From contig DKFS01000023.1 of the NCBI GenBank assembly GCA_002452855.1, positions 1-7,931 of the forward strand: 7,931 bases of DNA, read 5' to 3'. The position numbers and the translations under genes are program-made. This DNA comes from Sulfurospirillum sp. UBA6790 (GTDB taxonomy: Bacteria; Campylobacterota; Campylobacteria; Campylobacterales; Sulfurospirillaceae). Positions 1 to 5,112 of the stretch are shown piece by piece. Under the pieces are notes generated by a model. That model worked only from the letters and a program-made list of their open reading frames with translations, did no database searches and had not been told where the DNA came from. Within the stretch, counting starts at the first letter, position 1; each line of letters begins with the position of its first letter.

Positions 1-186
1 CCTCTTAAATATGATCTTGAACATTATCTCGAACCTTTTGTTCAAGAAAAAAATTCGCATCAAAGTTTTGGCTTAGGACTTTACATCGTACATCACATTG
101 TCAAAGCGCATCATATAGAATTTACCTACGAACACAAAGACGGATTTAATTACTTTAATTTTGGAAAGATTGACATTTTAGAATAA
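1..186 (+). CDS. Sensor histidine kinase, C-terminal end (partial)
   Basis: This is the last 61 codons of a two-component sensor kinase; the 5' part lies outside the window. The visible part is the end of the HATPase_c ATP-binding domain. It has an F-box-like segment (YLEPFVQ, about residues 9-15 of the fragment) followed by a clear G2 box (FGLGLYIV, about residues 23-30), and it ends in the short beta strands typical of the domain's C-terminus (FTYEHKDGFNYFNF). The kinase would autophosphorylate a histidine upstream and pass phosphate to a response regulator, but neither the histidine box, the sensor domain nor the regulator can be seen, so the stimulus is unknown. The ending resembles ArsS-like kinases of Campylobacterota as I remember them. 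The stop TAA is 42 bp before the next gene on the same strand, so the two may be cotranscribed. Confidence 0.85.
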   Translation, partial: PLKYDLEHYLEPFVQEKNSHQSFGLGLYIVHHIVKAHHIEFTYEHKDGFNYFNFGKIDILE

Positions 187-200
187 ATTTGAGGTACAAT
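170..200 (+). promoter_or_regulatory. Possible sigma-70 promoter for the 229-630 gene
   Basis: A TTGACA hexamer (170-175) lies upstream of TACAAT (195-200) with a 19-bp spacer that contains AT-rich sequence. The spacer is longer than the usual 17 bp, and the -35 lies inside the end of the kinase gene. It would start transcription near base 207 and give the downstream small gene its own promoter, in addition to read-through from the kinase. This rests on motif matching only. Confidence 0.35.
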
Positions 201-228
201 AATTAAAAATAGGTCTAAAGGAGTTTCC

Positions 229-630
229 ATGTCGGGTATAGCTTTTTCAAATATTAATCTTGCTAATTTAATAGACCACCATATAGCATTACTTGAACGT
301 TTTGGCATTAAAGATGAAGTCCCTTTTTCACTCATCTTTTTTTCTTTGGAAGATCGCAAAGAGGTTGATAGTTTAGAGATGTTTCAGCGTATTCTTCGTC
401 GTACAGATGCTATTTTTAATCACAGTAATCACTATGTCGTCATGCTAACGGGAACTGATTGGAACGGCGCGACGGAGGTGCTTTCTGGTATTCAAGAATT
501 TTTAGACCAAGAACCACATGATAATGTTGTTACTTATCCGGAAGATGGAATTGATTCTAAGTCGCTCTTAGGAAAATTACGCGAAACAGTAGAAGATAAC
601 TGCAATATTACAACGGATTTACTCAAATAA
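229..630 (+). CDS. Small stand-alone degenerate GGDEF-like protein
   Basis: This is a 133-residue soluble protein with no signal peptide or membrane segment. Its ATG start follows a strong AAAGGAG ribosome binding site at 217-223. I read it as a shortened GGDEF domain. PFSLIFFSLED (32-42) matches the strand that normally carries the metal aspartate. ILRRTDAIF (55-63) matches the segment just before the active site. YVVMLTGTDWNGATEVLSGI (69-88) matches the strand and helix after it. VVTYPEDG (100-107) followed by LLGKL matches the family's C-terminal pattern. The GGDEF hairpin itself is replaced by S66-N67-H68-Y69 and is one residue shorter, and the metal-binding/substrate helix region between strands one and two is largely missing, so diguanylate cyclase activity is very unlikely. 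R57-x-x-D60 sits exactly where the inhibitory-site RxxD would be. A c-di-GMP receptor or protein-interaction role is an inference. The gene may be cotranscribed with the kinase upstream. The domain assignment is by eye. Confidence 0.7.
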   Translation: MSGIAFSNINLANLIDHHIALLERFGIKDEVPFSLIFFSLEDRKEVDSLEMFQRILRRTDAIFNHSNHYVVMLTGTDWNGATEVLSGIQEFLDQEPHDNVVTYPEDGIDSKSLLGKLRETVEDNCNITTDLLK

Positions 631-655
631 AATGAGTAGGTAAACCCTACTCATT
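631..655. terminator. Bidirectional intrinsic terminator between convergent genes
   Basis: A perfect 10-bp inverted repeat (AATGAGTAGG at 631-640 and CCTACTCATT at 646-655) encloses a 5-nt loop (TAAAC). It begins immediately after the stop codon of the 229-630 gene and ends 8 bp from the stop codon of the minus-strand permease. On the minus strand the hairpin is followed by TTATTTGAG, and on the plus strand by GACTACTTTTATT, so the U tracts are interrupted on both sides. The position between two convergent genes makes two-way termination the natural reading. Confidence 0.75.
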
Positions 656-663
656 GACTACTT

Positions 664-1866
664 TTATTCATTACGTAGTGTTTCTAAAACATTAATCTGC
701 GTTGCTTTATGGGCAGGATAATATGAAGATAGTGCTACAATAACACTTGTACCAATAACAATTAAGACAAAATCTATAACAGAAAGGTCCAATGGTAATT
801 TAGTGGTTCCATAAACATCAGCAGGCAAGGAAATAATATTAAATGACCCCAAAAGAAAGAGTGCTAGTCCACCAAGAACAATACCAAAAATCATTCCGCC
901 CCCACCAATCACCAATCCTAAATAAAAGAAAGTCTTCTTAATCTCTTTTTTATAAGCACCAAGAGAAAGCAAGAGTGCAATCTCTTTACGTCTGTTCATC
1001 ACAGTCATTAAGAGTGAGCTGATGATATTAAGAGATGCAATAAGGATGATAAGCATCAATACAATAAAAAGTGCACGTTTTTCCAAAGCAAGTGCTGAAA
1101 AGAAGTTACCATTCATTTGCCACCAACCAACAACACCTAAATGCGCAGGCAGCATCTGACGAATTTTTTCAATATCACTAAAAGGTTCATCAGAATAGAC
1201 ATGAATCCCATCAAAATCGCCATCATTGTATTGCAATATTTGCGTTAATGATTCTAGTGTCGTGTACATATAGGCTTTATCGTAAGCGATCAGTCCGGAA
1301 TGAAAAGCTCCTTTATAATTAAAGCGCTTCATCTTAGGAATAAGACTAATACCACCTGGATCATTTTTTGTAAAAATCAATGTTGCTTTCTCATCAGAGC
1401 TTAACATATGTGTTTTTGCAATTTCACTGCCCGTGATAAGGTCATACTTGTCTAACTCTTTGCCTTTAATAGCTTCTGCCACAATACTATTGATTTGAGC
1501 TTCTTGCTCAAAATTAACCCCAAAGAGCATACCACCCTCTAGACGATTTCCTTTTTTAATAATCACTTGTGTTGAAATATAAGGACTAAATTTTAATTTT
1601 GGAAATTGTTCCTGTAGTGTGTTAAGGTCTTGTTGTGTCACAGGCGAAAAACTACGTGCATAAATTGAAAGCGGGTAGTTCATAGTAAAAAGTTTTTTTT
1701 CAAACTCTTTATCAAAGCCATTCATTATTGCCATAGCAACCATTAAAACGGTCAGCCCTATTGCTACACCAAAAAATGCCAATAGTGAAATAACCGTGAT
1801 AAAGGGTTGCGACTTGTCAAATCGTAAATACTTTTTGACAAGATAAATACTAAGATTTTTCTGCAC
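664..1866 (-). CDS. LolC/LolE-family lipoprotein-releasing ABC permease
   Basis: This is an inner-membrane permease of 400 residues, close to the E. coli LolC and LolE lengths. With the ATPase LolD, such proteins extract lipid-anchored lipoproteins from the inner membrane and hand them to LolA. The topology is the MacB/FtsX type: TM1 at about 22-48, a long periplasmic domain (about 50-262), then TM2 (266-291), TM3 (313-341) and TM4 (361-383). The cytoplasmic loop NRRKEIALLLSLGAYKKEI (291-309) is the coupling-helix signature that contacts the ATPase. PKMKRFNYKGAFHSG (177-191) fits the LolC/E periplasmic region, where LolC carries its LolA-binding hook. The start is GTG with AAAGGG 5-6 nt upstream, overlapping the secA stop, so translation is probably coupled to secA. 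Only one permease is present and no lolD is nearby. Whether it works as a homodimer or pairs with a second subunit encoded elsewhere cannot be told, so I give no symbol. Confidence 0.88.
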   Translation of the reverse strand: MQKNLSIYLVKKYLRFDKSQPFITVISLLAFFGVAIGLTVLMVAMAIMNGFDKEFEKKLFTMNYPLSIYARSFSPVTQQDLNTLQEQFPKLKFSPYISTQVIIKKGNRLEGGMLFGVNFEQEAQINSIVAEAIKGKELDKYDLITGSEIAKTHMLSSDEKATLIFTKNDPGGISLIPKMKRFNYKGAFHSGLIAYDKAYMYTTLESLTQILQYNDGDFDGIHVYSDEPFSDIEKIRQMLPAHLGVVGWWQMNGNFFSALALEKRALFIVLMLIILIASLNIISSLLMTVMNRRKEIALLLSLGAYKKEIKKTFFYLGLVIGGGGMIFGIVLGGLALFLLGSFNIISLPADVYGTTKLPLDLSVIDFVLIVIGTSVIVALSSYYPAHKATQINVLETLRNE

Positions 1867-1871
1867 AACTA

Positions 1872-1877
1872 CCCTTT
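1872..1877 (-). promoter_or_regulatory. Ribosome binding site overlapping the secA stop
   Basis: On the minus strand AAAGGG (complement of 1872-1877) precedes the GTG start of the permease (1866-1864) by 5 nt. Its first two bases are the last two of the secA TAA (1878-1876). This decides the GTG start and suggests that ribosomes finishing secA restart on the permease. No promoter fits between the two genes. Confidence 0.7.
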
Positions 1878-4455
1878 ACGCTAATAGCCCTTTTTTGGGA
1901 CCACTTTTGCCACAGCATTGTTTATATTTTTTTCCACTGCCGCATGGACATGGCTCATTTCGTGCTATTTTTTTCTCTTTGTCATCATCTTCTTCATCAT
2001 ATGGATTGTGATGTTGAAGAGTTGCATTTGCATTTGCCTCTTCCATACGTCGTATCATCTCATCCATCGCACGACGTTCTTCTTCTTCTTTGTTATCGCG
2101 CAATTGAACAATATGTAACGTTCTGAAACTATCAAATTTAATTTGCTCAACCAATTCAATAAAAAGATTATAACTCTCTTTTTTATATTCTGTTAAAGGG
2201 TCTTTTTGATTGTATCCACGAAGGCCGATACCTGTTTTTAAAATATCCATTTGATAAAGATGCGCGCGCCATGTATTATCTAACACTTGTAAATATAAAA
2301 TTCGCTCTATCTCTTTACATTGCTTTTCATCCACAACGGACATTTTCTCTGAAAAACTTCGCGCAAGTGCATCCACGAGTTTATCACGCAATGCAACAAA
2401 CTCAAGACCTTTAAATTCATCTGTTGTAAATGTTTCACCCAACTCATCTTTAAAGACCATAACTAAACGATCTAGATCATACTCTGTTTCAGAAATTCCT
2501 TCATAAATTTCTGCTTTAAATAAAAGATTGGTGACAAATTCGACACGAATTTCTTTGATTTTAGTTTCAATATCGTATTCAGGATTTAATAAGTCATTTC
2601 TAAAATTATAGATTGTTTTACGTTGCTTGTTGGCTACATCATCGTATTCAAGAAGATGTTTACGTGCTTCAAAGTGAAGTGCTTCAACCTTCTTTTGAGC
2701 ATTTTCAACAGCACGTGTTACCATTTTAGATTCAATATGCTCACCCTCTTCAATACCCAAACGCTCCATAATAGCTTTAATACGATCACTGCCAAAAATT
2801 CTAAGTAAATTATCTTCTAAGCTAAGGTAGAATCGACTTTTTCCATTATCGCCTTGACGACCTGAACGTCCACGTAATTGGTTATCAATACGTCTGCTTT
2901 CGTGACGCTCTGTTCCTATAATATAAAGGCCGCCCAATGCTTTGACTTCATCATCTAGCTTAATATCAACACCACGTCCAGCCATATTGGTTGCAATGGT
3001 AACAGCACCTTTAACACCAGCATCTTTAATAATTTGCGCTTCTTTTTCATGGTTTTTAGCATTCAAAACAGAGTGTGGCACTTTTTCTTTTTTTAACAGG
3101 GCATGTAAAAGTTCACTTTTTTCAATTGAGGCTGTACCAACAAGAACAGGTTGTCCTTTTTCATGGCATAACTTAATATCTTTAATGACCGCTTCAAATT
3201 TCTCACGTTCTGTTTTGTAGATAAGGTCATTCATATCATCTCTACGCATAGGTAAATTTGTTGGGATAGAAATAACTTCTAAATCATAAATTTGTGAAAA
3301 TTCTGTAGCTTCAGTTTGCGCGGTACCTGTCATACCGGCTAATTTTTTGTAAAGTCTAAAATAATTTTGGAATGTAATGTCAGCGAGTGTTTGTGACTCT
3401 TCTTTAATCATCACATTTTCTTTTGCTTCTAGTGCTTGATGCAATCCTTCACTAAAACGTCTTCCTTCACTCAATCGTCCTGTAAATTCATCAACAATAA
3501 CAATTTCGCCTTCACGGACAACATAATCCACATCGACTTCAAAAAGATAATGCGCTTTGAGTGCTTGATCCAAATGGTGAGATAAAACGGCATTTTCGAG
3601 GCTATAAAGGTTATCGACATCAAACAGTTTTTCGGCATTACTAATACCGTTTTCTGTCATAATAATCGTTCTGTTTTTTTCATCAACAGTAAAATCTTCT
3701 TCTTTTGTGAGTTTACGTGCCACATTGTCAGCAATTTTATAACCATCTAACGTACGATTGGATGGTCCTGAAATAATCAGTGGTGTTCGCGCTTCATCAA
3801 TTAAAATGGAATCGACTTCATCCACAATAACAAAGTTGTGTGTACGTTGTACTCTTTCGTCCAAAGAATAGCGCATATTATCGCGCAAATAGTCAAAACC
3901 AAACTCATTGTTGGTTCCATAAGTAATGTCAGAATCATACTGCGCTTTACGTTTTGCATCGTTTTCAAGGTCATTGGTTACAACCCCAACGCTTAAGCCT
4001 AAAAACGTATAGATTCGCGACATATCTGCAGCATCACGCTTAGCAAGATAATCATTGACGGTAACGACATGAACACCCTCACCTGTCATAGCATTGAGGA
4101 CAACGGGTAAAGTAGCGACCAATGTTTTACCTTCACCGGTTTTCATTTCAGCAATATTACCACCATGCAAGACTAAACCACCAATCATTTGAACATCAAA
4201 ATGACGCATACCTGTGGTTCGTTTACTGACTTCTCTTGTGATTGCAAAAACATCATTTAAAACATCATCTAACGATTTTGTGCCAGCTTTTACTGCTTCT
4301 TTCAACTCTTCAAAGGCCGCTTTTAGGGCTTCATCACTTAATTTTTCATACGTTGGTTCTAAAACATTAATTTTCTTAACGCGGTTCATTAATTCCTTAA
4401 CAACACGATCATTCTTAGTGCCAAAAATTTTGCGAACAATACTACTCAATAACAT
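1876..4455 (-). CDS. secA: Preprotein translocase ATPase SecA
   Basis: SecA is the ATP-driven motor that pushes unfolded preproteins through the SecYEG channel at the inner membrane. The 859-residue protein is full length for the family. Walker A is MKTGEGKT (104-111) and the DEAD-type Walker B is [15 protein letters not shown] (211-225). The preprotein cross-linking region follows (about 228-370), then GMTGTA (374-379), the second nucleotide-binding half with [13 protein letters not shown] (488-500) and [11 protein letters not shown] (526-536), and the helical wing and scaffold. After an acidic linker (EEDDDKEKK), the tail holds the zinc-binding, SecB/ribosome-contacting motif with C836, C838, C847 and C848. 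The ATG start has a modest AGGGG (4465-4469) 9 nt upstream, and the N-terminus ([12 protein letters not shown]) is a typical SecA amphipathic helix. It is the first gene of an operon with the LolC/E-type permease and is divergent from lolA. Confidence 0.99.
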   Translation of the reverse strand: MLLSSIVRKIFGTKNDRVVKELMNRVKKINVLEPTYEKLSDEALKAAFEELKEAVKAGTKSLDDVLNDVFAITREVSKRTTGMRHFDVQMIGGLVLHGGNIAEMKTGEGKTLVATLPVVLNAMTGEGVHVVTVNDYLAKRDAADMSRIYTFLGLSVGVVTNDLENDAKRKAQYDSDITYGTNNEFGFDYLRDNMRYSLDERVQRTHNFVIVDEVDSILIDEARTPLIISGPSNRTLDGYKIADNVARKLTKEEDFTVDEKNRTIIMTENGISNAEKLFDVDNLYSLENAVLSHHLDQALKAHYLFEVDVDYVVREGEIVIVDEFTGRLSEGRRFSEGLHQALEAKENVMIKEESQTLADITFQNYFRLYKKLAGMTGTAQTEATEFSQIYDLEVISIPTNLPMRRDDMNDLIYKTEREKFEAVIKDIKLCHEKGQPVLVGTASIEKSELLHALLKKEKVPHSVLNAKNHEKEAQIIKDAGVKGAVTIATNMAGRGVDIKLDDEVKALGGLYIIGTERHESRRIDNQLRGRSGRQGDNGKSRFYLSLEDNLLRIFGSDRIKAIMERLGIEEGEHIESKMVTRAVENAQKKVEALHFEARKHLLEYDDVANKQRKTIYNFRNDLLNPEYDIETKIKEIRVEFVTNLLFKAEIYEGISETEYDLDRLVMVFKDELGETFTTDEFKGLEFVALRDKLVDALARSFSEKMSVVDEKQCKEIERILYLQVLDNTWRAHLYQMDILKTGIGLRGYNQKDPLTEYKKESYNLFIELVEQIKFDSFRTLHIVQLRDNKEEEERRAMDEMIRRMEEANANATLQHHNPYDEEDDDKEKKIARNEPCPCGSGKKYKQCCGKSGPKKGLLA

Positions 4456-4511
4456 GCGATTCTACCCCTATTCTTCTTTCGTTACGTACATTCTTATCAA
4501 TAAAACTTAGG

Positions 4512-4540
4512 ATTTTATCATACTTTTACTATCTATTTGA
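4512..4540 (-). promoter_or_regulatory. Predicted promoter of the secA-permease operon
   Basis: On the minus strand the sequence TGATAAAAT (complement of 4520-4512) is an extended -10 element: TG, one base, then TAAAAT at 4517-4512. Transcription would start near 4505, leaving a leader of about 50 nt before secA. The bases 17 bp further upstream (4540-4535) read TCAAAT, a poor -35. That is common in Campylobacterota, where a T-rich upstream region often replaces it. Predicted by motif only. Confidence 0.45.
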
Positions 4541-4545
4541 TAAAA
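4513..4545. repeat. Inverted repeat spanning the secA/lolA divergent promoters
   Basis: TTTTATCA (4513-4520) and TGATAAAA (4538-4545) are perfect 8-bp inverted arms separated by 17 bp, centred at 4529. Each arm coincides with a predicted extended -10, one for each direction. The symmetry may simply reflect two back-to-back promoters with the same preferred -10 sequence, or it may mark a regulator site. Confidence 0.6.
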
Positions 4546-4546
4546 C
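4518..4546 (+). promoter_or_regulatory. Predicted lolA promoter
   Basis: TGATAAAAC (4538-4546) resembles an extended -10 (TG, one base, TAAAAC). The start would be near 4553, about 28 nt before the lolA start codon. The candidate -35 position (4518-4523, TCATAC) is weak and lies next to the secA -10, so the two promoters overlap back to back and two polymerases could hardly bind at once. Confidence 0.4.
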
Positions 4547-4569
4547 TCCATATCTTATTTATCTTGAAC

Positions 4570-4583
4570 AGGAGTATGTGATG
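4570..4583 (+). promoter_or_regulatory. Ribosome binding site fixing the lolA start
   Basis: AGGAG (4570-4574) stands 6 nt before ATG at 4581-4583, an ideal distance. An in-frame GTG directly before it (4578-4580) would leave only 3 nt, so the longer reading with one extra residue is less likely. The ATG at 4576 is in another frame. Confidence 0.75.
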
Positions 4584-5096
4584 CGATTTTTAGGATTTTT
4601 TTTCTGTATAACGACACTTTTGTTTGCAAAAATGGGAGATTTTAAAACAATACAAAGCGATTTTGTTCAAAAAGTGACAAATGATCAAAATAAAACGATT
4701 ACTTATGAGGGAGTTTTTTATGCCACACACGATAAAAAGGCACTCTGGATTTATGAAAAACCTGTGGCAAAAAAGATTTATTTTAATCAATCTAAGGTTT
4801 TAATTTTAGAACCGGAACTGGAACAAGCCATTATTACAACCCTTGAAAATACTCCAAATATCGCGCAACTCCTACGTGAAGCTAAAGAGGTAGCACCCCA
4901 TACCTATGTCACCAAATTTATGGACACGGTTTATACAATAACAGCTAGTAACGAAAGTATTGAAAAAATATCGTATAAAGACAAGCTTGAAAACAACGTT
5001 GAAATCCTTTTTTCAAACCAGTCTATTAATCTTTTTTTAGATGATGAATTGTTTAAAGCAGAAATACCAAAAGGCTATGACATCGTTCGTGAATAA
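4581..5096 (+). CDS. lolA: Periplasmic lipoprotein carrier LolA
   Basis: LolA takes lipoproteins released by the Lol ABC transporter, shields the lipid in a hydrophobic half-barrel and crosses the periplasm to the outer membrane. The 171-residue precursor is shorter than E. coli LolA (about 203). It begins with a signal peptide, MRFLGFFFCITTLLFA, with likely cleavage after Ala16. There is no lipobox around Cys9, so it is probably soluble. Family features are FKTIQSDFVQKV just after the signal, YEGVFYATHDKKALWIYEKP (an aromatic-rich strand pair), and KKIYFNQSKVLILEPELEQA, matching the LolA pattern of a strand followed by an E-P-x-L-x-Q segment. It is divergent from secA and the LolC/E-type permease, which links secretion, extraction and transport of lipoproteins in one locus. 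The sequence is divergent, but the combination of signal peptide, motifs and neighbours makes the call firm. Confidence 0.9.
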   Translation: MRFLGFFFCITTLLFAKMGDFKTIQSDFVQKVTNDQNKTITYEGVFYATHDKKALWIYEKPVAKKIYFNQSKVLILEPELEQAIITTLENTPNIAQLLREAKEVAPHTYVTKFMDTVYTITASNESIEKISYKDKLENNVEILFSNQSINLFLDDELFKAEIPKGYDIVRE

Positions 5097-5098
5097 CC

Positions 5099-5112
5099 TT
5101 TTACATGTAAAA
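5099..5112. repeat. 14-bp perfect palindrome between convergent genes
   Basis: TTTTACATGTAAAA fills the 16-bp gap between the lolA stop (5096) and the stop of the minus-strand c-di-GMP gene (5113), except for two C bases. As RNA it could form only a weak AU stem with a CATG loop, so it is at best a poor terminator. It could also be a chance palindrome or a protein-binding site. No other terminator is visible here. Confidence 0.5.

Noticed and set aside
187..228. Possible riboswitch or small RNA between the kinase and the small GGDEF-like gene
   Set aside because: Only 42 bp, with no stable hairpin; it is explained by a -10 box and a ribosome binding site.
150..359. Minus-strand open frame of 69 codons
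   Set aside because: It lies opposite the kinase end and the 229-630 gene, has no recognisable motif, and the plus-strand genes have better ribosome binding sites and domain matches.
1918..2126. Two overlapping plus-strand open frames rich in Phe, Ile and His
   Set aside because: They are the complement of the SecA acidic linker and zinc tail, where Glu/Asp/Lys-rich codons give a hydrophobic-looking antisense frame.
2623..3220. Plus-strand open frames inside secA (2623-2808, 2942-3220)
   Set aside because: They are antisense shadows of conserved SecA motif regions, with low-complexity Ser/Ala/Leu composition and no family resemblance.
4214..4510. 98-codon plus-strand open frame covering the secA 5' end and running into the lolA promoter region
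   Set aside because: It is antisense to the SecA N-terminus; the composition is Ser/Phe/Leu-rich and no domain is recognisable.
4590..4790. 66-codon minus-strand open frame within lolA
   Set aside because: It is the complement of the lolA signal peptide and first strands, with no motif of its own.
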